A stretch of 64,000 nucleotides of DNA from contig NZ_MWSJ01000002.1 in the NCBI RefSeq assembly GCF_002237755.1, positions 537,453-601,452 of the forward strand. Reading direction: 5' to 3'. Position 1 is the first letter of the stretch. Each line of letters opens with the position of its first letter. Made by a program: the position numbers and the translations under genes. Below the pieces are notes generated by a model. It searched no databases and was not told the origin of the DNA. It saw nothing but the letters and a program-made list of their open reading frames with translations. Shown in pieces: positions 33,312-41,573 of this stretch. This DNA comes from Lysinibacillus sp. KCTC 33748 (GTDB taxonomy: Bacteria; Bacillota; Bacilli; Bacillales_A; Planococcaceae).

Positions 33312-33358
33312 AAAAAAGGGATCCCAACAATCATTTTAATGATTGTTGAGACACCCCG
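33312..33358 (-). terminator. Terminator of tandem secreted-protein gene 3
   Basis: On the minus strand GGGGTGTCTCAACAATCATT pairs with AATGATTGTTGGGATCCC and is followed by TTTTTTG. Confidence 0.88.
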
Positions 33359-33368
33359 ATTCTTTTAT

Positions 33369-34535
33369 TTATTGAGGTAGGTAAACTTGGCCGTTAATTG
33401 TTAGTTTAGAAGCTGAGATTAGAACATCTTTATTTGCTGTAATATACGGCTCTAAAATAGTATTGAATGCTTCCCATTTCTCTTTAATTTTCGCTTGTTC
33501 TTCTTTTTTATCTAGCTTTGAGATTTCCTCATAAAGCTGTTTTAATTGCTTTCTATCCGCTTTATTAATTTTGAATTGATAGACAGCCATGTATTTTTCA
33601 AACGTTGGAAGTACTCTAAACTGATCAATGATGTTATAGAATTCCCCCATAAGTTTTCTCATTAATTTGGAATTGTCATCTCCTACTGCTTTTCGGTAAT
33701 CTTCATAAATAGTTTTTAGTTTCGCTAAATCATCAGCAGAGATATCTAAATTAATGCCTTCAATGTATTCTTCAAATGTTGGAAGTGGATGACGAAGTTG
33801 GAGATAATATGGTTTGAGGATTTTGTCTATTTCTTCCATTTTTAAATTAGCCTCATCTATTTGAACATCTTTTTCAAGCTTTACCCACTCTTCATAAAGG
33901 GCTTTGAGCTCTTTTTTATCATTTTCTGCAATAATTATATTTTTTTTACTAAGTCCGTAAATTTCTAGATACTCTTCAAATGGTTGAGGCTGCCAACTAG
34001 CTATCGTATATGGCCTTTCGATTTTATATATAGCTTCATAAATTTTTGTGATTTCTTCATATTTCTCGTCAAACTCTTCTTGTGTCATTTCACCCATTTC
34101 AGCCTTCAATTCTTTTTCCAACTTCACCAGTTCATTAAACATTTTCTCTAATTTTGTTAGCTCTTCATTTGGTACTTCTTTAGGCAAGTTCTCCTTTTTA
34201 TACGCTTCGAAAGTGATAAAGTCTGAATGACTCTCTACTACACCGCCTTCAGCTGTAATTTCCTGTCCTTCTACTAAGTTCATTTTTTCCTGTTGTTCTT
34301 TAGAAAATTTATAGAAACTGATATAGTAGTTTTTACCGTCTCTACCTTTTAAGTAAACCCCGGATCCGTCAATGTTAAAGCCTGTAATCGTTCCTGTAAT
34401 TTGTTGTTCAATCTGAACTGTAACACCATTTATTGGTTCTACTGAAGTAGCTCCTGCTTGAAGTGGCGTCAGAACGGCCATCCCTATTGTTAATGCTGAA
34501 GCAATCATCCAAGATTTTTTAATTGGTTTTTTCAT
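33369..34535 (-). CDS. Secreted helical-repeat protein, tandem copy 3
   Basis: A 388-residue paralog, the first of the three in transcriptional direction. Signal peptide, OB-like domain (QITGTITGFNIDGSGVYLKG, with a four-residue insertion relative to copies 1 and 2), four helical repeats (LKALYEEWVKLEKDVQIDEA, FEEYIEGINLDISADDLAKL, FEKYMAVYQFKINKADRKQL) and C-terminus SKLTINGQVYLPQ. The start is fixed here because no upstream ATG exists: GGGAGATATAATC then ATG 34535. Each copy has its own terminator, so the three are probably transcribed separately. Confidence 0.8.
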   Translation of the reverse strand: MKKPIKKSWMIASALTIGMAVLTPLQAGATSVEPINGVTVQIEQQITGTITGFNIDGSGVYLKGRDGKNYYISFYKFSKEQQEKMNLVEGQEITAEGGVVESHSDFITFEAYKKENLPKEVPNEELTKLEKMFNELVKLEKELKAEMGEMTQEEFDEKYEEITKIYEAIYKIERPYTIASWQPQPFEEYLEIYGLSKKNIIIAENDKKELKALYEEWVKLEKDVQIDEANLKMEEIDKILKPYYLQLRHPLPTFEEYIEGINLDISADDLAKLKTIYEDYRKAVGDDNSKLMRKLMGEFYNIIDQFRVLPTFEKYMAVYQFKINKADRKQLKQLYEEISKLDKKEEQAKIKEKWEAFNTILEPYITANKDVLISASKLTINGQVYLPQ

Positions 34536-34728
34536 GATTATATCTCCCTTTTTAATTTGGAAATCACATTTTCCAATATTTAGACGAATTACCAAATAAA
34601 AAGTTTCGTCATGTATTGAAAGAAGTTTAAAAGTTTAAAATGTTCCATATAAGTGCTTAAATGTTTGTATAACAATTAAATTGAATGGCGGAATTTAGAT
34701 AGTATTATTTTGGATAGGTGGTGCGAAC

Positions 34729-34923
34729 TTGGGAATTGCTGAAGTATTAACAATTGTCTTTGTAGTATTAAAACTTTCGGATGTGATTGCATGGTCATGG
34801 TGGTTAGTTCTTTTGCCAGCGATAATATCTTTTAGCATATACGCACTAATTTTAGTGATGAAGTTAGTAATGGTGTTAATAGCCGTAGTGGCAGTGAAAA
34901 AACGTAGTCGAGGAATTAAATAA
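34729..34923 (+). CDS. Small membrane protein ('Fragile-X-F' transmembrane type)
   Basis: A 64-residue protein, mostly two membrane helices (VLTIVFVVLKLSDVIAWSWW and IISFSIYALILVMKLVMVLI) and a basic end KKRSRGIK. The opening GIAEVLTIVFVVLK..W.WWLVLLP is that of the short proteins often annotated as transmembrane Fragile-X-F protein, found in Bacillus and phages; no function is known. TTG start at 34729 after AGGTGGTG. The HAD-like gene begins 16 bases downstream. Confidence 0.6.
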   Translation: MGIAEVLTIVFVVLKLSDVIAWSWWLVLLPAIISFSIYALILVMKLVMVLIAVVAVKKRSRGIK

Positions 34924-34938
34924 AGGAGATGGATACTA

Positions 34939-35250
34939 ATGATTAAAGCTGTGATTTTTGATTTATATGGGACATTGTTAAATCGGGATAGTTTTGTTCG
35001 CTCATTTATAGATCAGCAATACGAGCGATTAAAACCACATCTACCACATATTTTAAAAGAGAATTATGTTCATCGCTTTATTGAGCTCGATAATCATGGA
35101 TATGTATGGAAAGATGAAGTCTATCAGCAATTAATCGAAGAGTATTCTATAATGTTGTCTCCGCAAAAGATGTTAAATTATGTTGTAAATGGCTTTGCAG
35201 ACTTTAATGTTATAGCTAACGAGGGAACTCGCAGATGGAAAAGCACATAG
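34939..35250 (+). pseudogene. HAD family hydrolase, C-terminally truncated
   Basis: The first 103 residues of a HAD-superfamily phosphatase: VIFDLYGTLLN carries the nucleophile Asp and acid Asp-equivalent (D-x-Y form), followed by the helical cap start. Normal members have 200-240 residues, with a Thr/Ser motif, a Lys and a GDxxxND motif; all of these are absent after the frame ends in an unrelated GTRRWKST tail. Ribosome site AAAGGAG is intact. A deletion removed the rest of the gene before 35260, so an active enzyme is unlikely. Confidence 0.75.
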
Positions 35251-35332
35251 ACGGTGGTGAATCAAAGTATGTCTCAATTATTATTAAATCAGGTGAAATA
35301 ACAAGAAAGGTATGAAATTATCAACAACATGA

Positions 35333-35367
35333 AAAAACAGCTGAATGCATATGTTCAGCTGTTTTTT
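35333..35367 (+). terminator. Rho-independent terminator
   Basis: AAAAACAGCTGAA and TTCAGCTGTTTTT pair perfectly over 13 bases with an eight-base loop and end in a T-tract. Confidence 0.9.
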
Positions 35368-35423
35368 GAGTATGTAAGATAGTAATGAACATTTGAATAG
35401 AATCCATACAAAATCCTTTTACC

Positions 35424-35999
35424 TCATTTATTTGTTTGATATGTTTTGACTGCAGGAGGAACATAGGCTTCACATTTATCTAGTAGTGCCGCAACGTCTT
35501 CATCGACAAGTAGTGCATTTCTAGATTGGGCTTGTAAAAATTGTTCGTTTTGCATATGGTCAAATAACCCAATGAGTAAATCATAATAATGATTGATATT
35601 TAAAATACCACAAGGCTTTTGCAGAAGGCCGATTTGATTCCAAGTGAATACTTCAAATAATTCTTCTAACGTACCAGGTCCTCCAGGTAAAGCAATAAAG
35701 CCGTCAGCTAGTTCCATCATTTTGCTTTTGCGTTCATGCATAGAATTGACGACAATTAGCTCTGTTAAATTTTTATGAGAAATTTCACGCTCCTCTAATA
35801 ACGTCGGAATAACCCCGATGACCTTGCCACCTTCACGCAGAACCGTGTCTGCTACTGTTCCCATCACACCGACACTTGCTCCACCATATATTAACGTAAT
35901 ATTACGTCTTGCTAATTCTTTTCCTAGAAGAATTGCTCCTTCTTTATATGCCTTAGAAGCACCGATGCTTGATCCGCAAAATACTGCAATACTATTCAT
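35424..35999 (-). CDS. LOG family (TIGR00730) Rossmann-fold phosphoribohydrolase
   Basis: A 191-residue cytoplasmic enzyme that is expected to hydrolyse nucleoside 5'-monophosphates (cytokinin-activating LOG type), releasing base and ribose phosphate. The signature PGGPGTLEELFE is at about residues 97-108, with the N-terminal FCGSSIGASKAY and YGGASVGVMGTVAD glycine loops. ATG 35999 has TGGAGGAACC upstream; the longer frame to 36035 has no site. It corresponds to YvdD of Bacillus. Single gene. Confidence 0.88.
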   Translation of the reverse strand: MNSIAVFCGSSIGASKAYKEGAILLGKELARRNITLIYGGASVGVMGTVADTVLREGGKVIGVIPTLLEEREISHKNLTELIVVNSMHERKSKMMELADGFIALPGGPGTLEELFEVFTWNQIGLLQKPCGILNINHYYDLLIGLFDHMQNEQFLQAQSRNALLVDEDVAALLDKCEAYVPPAVKTYQTNK

Positions 36000-36141
36000 A
36001 ATGGTTCCTCCATAACTGATAAGTTTTTTCCGCAATAACGGTTAGTGAACACTAAGTGGGGGATTAAAAAGCCCCACCGATTCACTTTTCACTTTTATAG
36101 TATAATTTAATTTTAAGAGGAAAGAAATGGAGGAAATAGAA

Positions 36142-36459
36142 ATGGAATTAAATGAGTTTCAAAAATTCGTGAAAGATTATTATGATGCACGTGGTTGGTC
36201 TGATTTAAGTATTTTTACGCGTATTGGCTTTCTAGCTGAAGAAACTGGGGAAGTAGCAAGAGCTATACGAGCGTTGGAAATTGGTAGGGATCGACCAGAT
36301 GAAAAGATTCAATCCTATGAAGAAAATAAGCAAGAACTAGTAGAGGAGCTTGGAGATGTTTTAGGGAATATTATTGTTATAGCTAATAAATATGATATTT
36401 CACTCGAAGAAATTTTCACAGCTCATCAGGAAAAACTAATGGAGCGTTATAAAGCATAG
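36142..36459 (+). CDS. MazG-like nucleotide pyrophosphohydrolase
   Basis: A 105-residue all-helical NTP pyrophosphohydrolase domain. The metal-binding motif is EETGEVARAIRALE (ExxE) followed by ELVEELGDVLGNIIVIANKY (ExxD), with an N-terminal WSDLSIFTR that fits the family. Such small MazG proteins cleave NTPs to NMP and PPi, in housekeeping or stress settings. GGAGG lies eight bases before ATG 36142; ATG 36127 with AGAGGA is a possible longer start. Followed 26 bases on by a GNAT gene, probably cotranscribed. Confidence 0.85.
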   Translation: MELNEFQKFVKDYYDARGWSDLSIFTRIGFLAEETGEVARAIRALEIGRDRPDEKIQSYEENKQELVEELGDVLGNIIVIANKYDISLEEIFTAHQEKLMERYKA

Positions 36460-36484
36460 AGATACATATGGGAAGGGGAAACAA

Positions 36485-36928
36485 ATGGATTATCAAGTAG
36501 AGATTTTATTGGAAAAACACGATGACTTTACTACGTTTTTAAATACAAAGATTAGAGAGTACAACGATGAACATTCACCGTATCATAAAGAAAGTAGAAA
36601 AAAAGGTTCTGTTCGTCCGTTAAACATAATCGTAACGGATCTTCAACAGCAATGGATTGGCGGTATCACTGCTGAGGTTTATTGGGGGTGGGTAGAAATC
36701 AATAAGTTTTGGTTCAGTCAAGAATTCCGTGGAAAAGGTATCGGGGGACAGCTACTAGCGAAAGCTGAAGAAACAGCCAAGCAAATGGGGGCTACGAAGG
36801 CTTTGTTAACTACCTATGATTTTCAAGCACGTACGTTTTATGAAGCGAGGGGTTATCAAGTAGTAGGAGAAATAAAAGATTATCCCCCTGGCAGTAGTTA
36901 TTTTACCATGGTAAAAACACTGGTTTAA
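36485..36928 (+). CDS. GNAT family N-acetyltransferase
   Basis: A 147-residue GNAT enzyme with acetyl-CoA motif FSQEFRGKGIGGQLLAKAEE (about residues 76-95) and the C-terminal DFQARTFYEARGY. Strong GGAAGGGGAAAC site. Shares a transcript with the MazG-like gene. Substrate unknown. Confidence 0.85.
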   Translation: MDYQVEILLEKHDDFTTFLNTKIREYNDEHSPYHKESRKKGSVRPLNIIVTDLQQQWIGGITAEVYWGWVEINKFWFSQEFRGKGIGGQLLAKAEETAKQMGATKALLTTYDFQARTFYEARGYQVVGEIKDYPPGSSYFTMVKTLV

Positions 36929-37029
36929 GTATAGAAAGGCTGTTTGATTAGCTCTTTACGACAGCCTTCTGTTATATCCTTGGATATCCACGAACCCTCA
37001 TACAATAAATTCAATAACTTCTTTGACTT

Positions 37030-37212
37030 CCTGCAACTACTTCAGGCTTGCCATTCTCAATTATTAAGGCTGTTTTTGAAAAAGGTTTATCATTTGTAAC
37101 ACTAAAAGCATGTCAAGACTATTTAGACAATAAAGTCTCAGCTCTATACATCAACCCAGAAGCCGAGAGATATGCAGATAAAGGGCATTATTTGCTGAAG
37201 TGGTCAAGATAA
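37030..37212 (+). pseudogene. Unidentified C-terminal gene fragment
   Basis: An open plus-strand frame without a start reads PATTSGLPFSIIKAVFEKGL, SFVTLKACQDYLDNKVSALY, INPEAERYADKGHYLLKWSR and stops at 37212, 13 bases before a terminator. Composition and the terminator suggest the tail of a lost gene. I do not recognise the family. Confidence 0.4.
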
Positions 37213-37225
37213 AATCAAGATTGTT

Positions 37226-37250
37226 GAGTTGCTTAGGCAACTCTTTCTTC
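37226..37250 (+). terminator. Rho-independent terminator
   Basis: GAGTTGC and GCAACTC with a four-base loop, followed by TTTCTTCTT. Confidence 0.75.
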
Positions 37251-37410
37251 TTGCTCAATTAAAGGGGAGCGTTAATTAAAGAACATTGTGTTGCGTATGC
37301 AGCTCTTTTTTTCTTTATTCAACTATCGGGGCAGGAAGGTGGAATAAGAAATCTCTATATTAGTAAAATTATGGTATATTAAATGTAATCACATTAAAGG
37401 GAGAAATTAA

Positions 37411-38304
37411 ATGATAAAAATCGACGTAGATTTAGTTTCGAAGTTAATAAATAGCCAATTTCCAGAGTGGTCTAATTTGGTGATTAAACCTGTTAAAAAA
37501 GGTGGAAATGATAATAGAACTTTTCACTTAGGCAACAGTATGAGTGTTAGATTACCAAGTGATGAAGCTTATGTACCCCAAGTTGAAAAGGAACAGAAAT
37601 GGTTACCCATTTTAGCTAGGCATATTTCTACACCAATATCTGAACCATTAGCTAAAGGAGAACCAAGTGGGGATTACCCACATCCTTGGTCAGTCAACAA
37701 ATGGCTAGATGGTGAGATATTAACTATAGAAAATATTGATGATCCAAATCATTTTGCGAATGAATTGGGGGGATTTTTAGTTGAATTACAATCTATTGAC
37801 GCCAATGGAGGTCCCTTAGCTGGGGAACATAATTTTTATAGAGGCGGTGATATTGTTGTATACGATGATGAGTGTAGAGATGCCATTAATAATAATGAAA
37901 CTACATTTAATAAACACCTATTGGAAGAAATTTGGGGATTGGCATTATCTTCAAAGTGGGCTAGTGAACCAGTTTGGGTTCACGGTGACATAGCCCCGGG
38001 AAATATATTAATTAAAAATGGTAAATTACGTGCGGTTATTGATTTTGGGATATTGGGAGTAGGAGACCCTTCTTGCGATGCTGCAATGGCTTGGACATTT
38101 TTTGATGATACAAGCAGAAAGACATTTAAGAATGCATTGAATTTTGATGAAGAAACTTGGAATAGAGCAAGAGGTTGGGCTTTATGGAAGGCTTTAATAA
38201 CCTACGACTATAATAAACATTCTAACAAAGCAGTTGCAGATGAACAATGTAATATTATCAACATAATCATTAATGATTACGAAACTGAAAAGGCGTTAAA
38301 ATAG
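37411..38304 (+). CDS. Aminoglycoside phosphotransferase (APH) family kinase
   Basis: A 297-residue protein kinase-fold small-molecule phosphotransferase. The catalytic loop WVHGDIAPGNILI (HGDxxxxN) and the metal motif VIDFGILGVGDP are at about residues 188-215, and the N-terminal nucleotide lobe includes KKGGNDNRTFHLG. Family members phosphorylate aminoglycosides, macrolides or cellular metabolites such as choline or homoserine. Sequence does not reveal the substrate, so resistance is not implied. AAAGGGAGAAATTAA site. Single gene followed by a hairpin near 38320. Confidence 0.85.
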   Translation: MIKIDVDLVSKLINSQFPEWSNLVIKPVKKGGNDNRTFHLGNSMSVRLPSDEAYVPQVEKEQKWLPILARHISTPISEPLAKGEPSGDYPHPWSVNKWLDGEILTIENIDDPNHFANELGGFLVELQSIDANGGPLAGEHNFYRGGDIVVYDDECRDAINNNETTFNKHLLEEIWGLALSSKWASEPVWVHGDIAPGNILIKNGKLRAVIDFGILGVGDPSCDAAMAWTFFDDTSRKTFKNALNFDEETWNRARGWALWKALITYDYNKHSNKAVADEQCNIINIIINDYETEKALK

Positions 38305-38526
38305 AAATTTATTGCAAGATGAGATTTCACAGAGATCTCAACTATTTTTTTTTCAACTAACGGTGCAAGTTAGTAAAAGTAGGATTTATTATTGTTCATT
38401 GCGAATAGGAATGAGGGAAAATATGGGGGTGTCAAATAAAAAGGTGCCCCTTGAATACATAAAGATTGCAAGTTTTGTTATAAGCTAACGAATCATGGAA
38501 ATTATAGGGAATAGGAGCGGATTTAT

Positions 38527-39120
38527 ATTAGTATAAAAGGTAAAAGAATCAGTTGGATATTAGGGGGATTCGTTGTATTAACTATTGGTTTTATTTCTAT
38601 AATCACTTGGTTTTATCCATTCTCTCCTTTCAGTGTAAAAAAGAGTTATGTCTATCATCCAGATAAGGTTTTATATGGTGGTAAAAGCTATGAAGCAATC
38701 CTGAGTGAGTTTAAAGAATCCTATAAAAAAGATTTAAATGCAGATTTAAATAACGAATATCCAAATCTTACGCTAAACCGAACACAATATGTATTGCCTA
38801 TTTTTGAACAAGATTGGTTAATTAGTAAAGAATCTATCCCATTTGATGAATTGAAATTAGACAGGATGCTTCTAGATGTAAAACAAGTTAGAGAGGTTTT
38901 GCTAGAACTTGTTGTTCAAGCGGATTATACAAGTGAAGAAAGAGGATATTTAGTTAATAATATAAAAACTCTATTATCATTAGAAGATAGTATTACTCAA
39001 TTAAAAAATGAAAATTACTTGTCCAGACGAGAGCTGGAAATTCAATTTCATAATCTATACGAAGAATTTATTAGTAACTTTGATTTATTCGTTACCTTTT
39101 ATGAAAGGTCACACCATTGA
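38527..39120 (+). CDS. Membrane-anchored hypothetical protein with apparent ATT start
   Basis: The frame is open from 38521 and codes plausibly from ATT 38527: a basic start (ISIKGKRISW), a membrane helix (ILGGFVVLTIGFISIITWFY), then a soluble part with YHPDKVLYGGKSYEAILSEF and a helical C-terminal half (VREVLLELVVQADYTSEERG). AGGAGCGG lies about six bases before 38527, yet no ATG, GTG or TTG occurs in frame before 38794. Either ATT is used, as in infC, or the start codon has mutated. Starting at 38794 would remove the membrane anchor and lacks a ribosome site. Family unknown. Confidence 0.5.
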   Translation: MSIKGKRISWILGGFVVLTIGFISIITWFYPFSPFSVKKSYVYHPDKVLYGGKSYEAILSEFKESYKKDLNADLNNEYPNLTLNRTQYVLPIFEQDWLISKESIPFDELKLDRMLLDVKQVREVLLELVVQADYTSEERGYLVNNIKTLLSLEDSITQLKNENYLSRRELEIQFHNLYEEFISNFDLFVTFYERSHH

Positions 39121-39154
39121 GAAGTGTTTTTTTGACTAACAGGTGTTTTTTTCA

Positions 39155-39188
39155 AGATGGGATCCCAAAGAGATCTCATCTTTTTTTT
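39155..39188 (+). terminator. Rho-independent terminator
   Basis: AGATGGGATC and GATCTCATCT pair with one G-T, followed by TTTTTTTT. Confidence 0.85.
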
Positions 39189-39244
39189 ATTCAACGAACG
39201 GGCAGGATAATTCAACAAGGACTTTGAAAATAGGTGGTGAAAAT

Positions 39245-39610
39245 ATGTATCAAAAGCGTATGGAAGAATTACAAAAAGCACTATATGAAACTAATATTTT
39301 TGATTATCAAATAGATAATTTTGATGGAGACACATTGGTTTTATTGGGTAGCTTTGATTTGGCTTATTATTATGAAATAAAGTTAACCTTTAAAAAAGTT
39401 GATTATATTAACTGCCCTTCCTTCTTTGATATAGACAGAATTAGACTTGCAACAGAAGAAGAAAAACAAAAGAATAGTATACAGTGTCAACTCGATAAAG
39501 AGGATATTATGATTGTGTTTGACGTTGATGTATTAGAAACATATTACTTTATTATTTGTCAGGACTTTGAATATGAAATGGGCTTAAGATATTTTAATGA
39601 AAGTAACTAA
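39245..39610 (+). CDS. Hypothetical small protein, immunity-like
   Basis: Unrecognised 121-residue soluble acidic protein; ATG 39245 follows AGGTGGTG. The profile (LVLLGSFDLAYYYEIKLTFK, then FFDIDRIRLATEEEKQK and IMIVFDVDVLETYYFIIC) is that of a small alpha/beta domain like many contact-dependent-toxin immunity proteins. It is one of several short solo genes between 37 and 52 kb, each with its own terminator. The immunity idea rests on style and context only. Confidence 0.5.
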   Translation: MYQKRMEELQKALYETNIFDYQIDNFDGDTLVLLGSFDLAYYYEIKLTFKKVDYINCPSFFDIDRIRLATEEEKQKNSIQCQLDKEDIMIVFDVDVLETYYFIICQDFEYEMGLRYFNESN

Positions 39611-39650
39611 TGTTATTATGCTAACGGGGTGCTTTACTTGAAGGTCATTG

Positions 39651-39674
39651 AGCTGTTTTAGACAGCTCTTTTTA
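39651..39674 (+). terminator. Rho-independent terminator
   Basis: GAGCTGT and ACAGCTC with a five-base loop, followed by TTTTTA. Confidence 0.8.
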
Positions 39675-39700
39675 CTGTTTGTATATGAGGGGGATTCAGA

Positions 39701-40084
39701 TTGAAAAAAGCACGTGAAAACCAAATTACTTACTTCTTTTTAGGTATAGTAATGGTTCCATTAAGTATATATATCAACTATCCTTATATATCGAGAGATG
39801 AATTTCCTGAAGGGATTATGACCTTTTTTTTAGGAACAAGTTCTTTAATGATGGCTTATCTGTCTCCACATCTATTTCCGAAAGATGAGCGTTCAAAAGA
39901 AATTATTGGTAGAAGTATGAGTGCAAATTATATCGTGCTATTCGGTACAATAACGATTTTATTTTTGTTGACAGGTTCACTTGGACAATTTGTATTAACA
40001 GCTACACAGGTTTTGACTGTTTTATTTTGTATTATGATTACCACAATCCCTTTGATAATGATTGCTTATTCTAAGGTAATTTAA
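39701..40084 (+). CDS. Four-helix membrane protein
   Basis: Unrecognised 127-residue protein with four membrane helices (ITYFFLGIVMVPLSIYINYP, MTFFLGTSSLMMAYLSPHLF, YIVLFGTITILFLLTGSLGQ, VLFCIMITTIPLIMIAYSKV) and few loops. TTG start at 39701 after TGAGGGGGATTCAGA. Such proteins are common in Bacillales; no function is visible. Confidence 0.55.
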   Translation: MKKARENQITYFFLGIVMVPLSIYINYPYISRDEFPEGIMTFFLGTSSLMMAYLSPHLFPKDERSKEIIGRSMSANYIVLFGTITILFLLTGSLGQFVLTATQVLTVLFCIMITTIPLIMIAYSKVI

Positions 40085-40209
40085 AGGGTAAATTATAACT
40101 ATTCATCTTTAGAAATTAAACGGTTTTATTATCTCTACTCAGGTTATGCAATTATATATTCTAGATTAAGGAATGTACTTATTGTTACTTATGCAAGAGT
40201 TTAAGATTA

Positions 40210-40239
40210 AGCTACCGAAGTCAAAGGTAGCTTTTCTTA
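40210..40239 (+). terminator. Rho-independent terminator
   Basis: AGCTACC and GGTAGCT with a nine-base loop, followed by TTTCTTATT. Confidence 0.7.
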
Positions 40240-40338
40240 TTAAGCTAACTGGCAGTTTAGTGGAATATGAATCTGTTAAAATAACATATATTTTGATATG
40301 GTTGAAACAAAGCAATTAAATGAAGAGAGCTGATTTGG

Positions 40339-40788
40339 GTGTATGCATTTGAACTTAAAGGCAAACAAGGATTTATAAGAATTGAGTTAAATGAAGTCTT
40401 AGGTTTTCCAAAAGAAACAAGTTATTTGGGTGGCTATGATGTTAAAGGGAAAATTCAAATTAATAGTGGGAACTATTACGTAAAAGATGCCGAACTTTGG
40501 TTTTCAACAGGTCAAATATATGAATTCTATAAACAACTACTTAAATGCTACAAAGGGTTAGAAGGCATTATTAATTTTCCAAATCCTGATTCATCAGAAC
40601 TTAAATTAGTGCTTGAATTTACTGGGTTAGGTAAATTTAAAATCCAAGGTAGTTTCCAAGAGTATTTATCTGTAGAGAATTTTTTAGAATTTGAATTTGA
40701 AAGTGAACAAAGTTATTTGATTTCTACGTTAGCCGAATTAAAAGAAATTGTTGATTACTATGGTGGAAATGAAGGATTAATTATATAA
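40339..40788 (+). CDS. WapI-like immunity protein
   Basis: A 149-residue soluble protein resembling WapI, which protects Bacillus subtilis against the tRNA-cleaving toxin of WapA. Shared features are an opening ELKGKQGFIRIELNEVLGFP, GGYDVKGKIQINSGNY, STGQIYEFYKQLLKCYKGLE, and a closing EFEFESEQSYLISTLAELKE followed by YYGGNEG. GTG start at 40339. No WapA-type toxin gene is in the window, so it would be an orphan immunity gene. The family call is from memory of the pattern. Confidence 0.65.
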   Translation: MYAFELKGKQGFIRIELNEVLGFPKETSYLGGYDVKGKIQINSGNYYVKDAELWFSTGQIYEFYKQLLKCYKGLEGIINFPNPDSSELKLVLEFTGLGKFKIQGSFQEYLSVENFLEFEFESEQSYLISTLAELKEIVDYYGGNEGLII

Positions 40789-40987
40789 ATCATATTCAAC
40801 TAACTGGGAGCATTATTTGAATATGATAGACAATCAGAAGCAATAATTTGAGAAAACAGCCATTATTAAAAAGTTTAAGGGTATTTGTAATCTCTCCTGA
40901 ATCAGTTCATGGTTCTAAAAATATATGGTTGAAAGATGACTAAAAAAACGCGCTAATGTCAACCTTATAATAAAGGGGAGATTTAGT

Positions 40988-41494
40988 GTGTATTCGATAT
41001 CAAACTTTAAATTACTTGTTGATAAGCAGGCAGAAATTGATACTATACATCAAAACTGTGATAATTTAATACAGACAACTGTAACACCTAAAATGGATGC
41101 GGAAATTAATACATTTTTAGATGCCGTTAATAAAAAATTAACTGAACAAGGCTTTACAATTACGGTGACATCTACTGGACTAATTGCAAATTATAACGAA
41201 GCAGTAATTAATGTTGACAAGCATTCGAAAGATTTGGAAGAATGCTTTTTTATTAATTTGAATAGTTATGCGGAGGATCAAGTTTCCATTGTTTTAGACA
41301 TTTCCGATACAATGATGCCAAAGATCTCTAATAACCTTGATGGCTATTCTGAGATTATCGAGCAAATGACCGATACATTAAAGTACGCAAAAAGTCTTGA
41401 AAAAGCTTGTACTTCACCAAAGTTGATTTATAAAACGCAAAGCAATATTATTTTTCATTCGGCTGAAGAAGTCATCAATTATTATTTTCAGTAA
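40988..41494 (+). CDS. Hypothetical protein
   Basis: Unrecognised 168-residue soluble protein. GTG start at 40988 after AAAGGGGAGATTTA. Helical N-terminal half (ISNFKLLVDKQAEIDTIHQN, then MDAEINTFLDAVNKKLTEQG), a beta middle (FTITVTSTGLIANYNEAVIN), and a helical end. No membrane segment. May be another immunity-type or accessory protein. Confidence 0.5.
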   Translation: MYSISNFKLLVDKQAEIDTIHQNCDNLIQTTVTPKMDAEINTFLDAVNKKLTEQGFTITVTSTGLIANYNEAVINVDKHSKDLEECFFINLNSYAEDQVSIVLDISDTMMPKISNNLDGYSEIIEQMTDTLKYAKSLEKACTSPKLIYKTQSNIIFHSAEEVINYYFQ

Positions 41495-41529
41495 ATAAAA
41501 GGCCACCCTAATAGATATATAGGGTGGCC
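41490..41529 (-). terminator. Terminator of the MFS pump gene
   Basis: GGCCACCCTA and TAGGGTGGCC pair over ten bases; the U-tract TTTTATTT is on the minus strand, so it stops leftward transcription from the MFS gene. Confidence 0.8.
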
Positions 41530-41573
41530 AGTAAAGGAAGCGCTATTGATTTATATATTCCCGCTACAATAGT

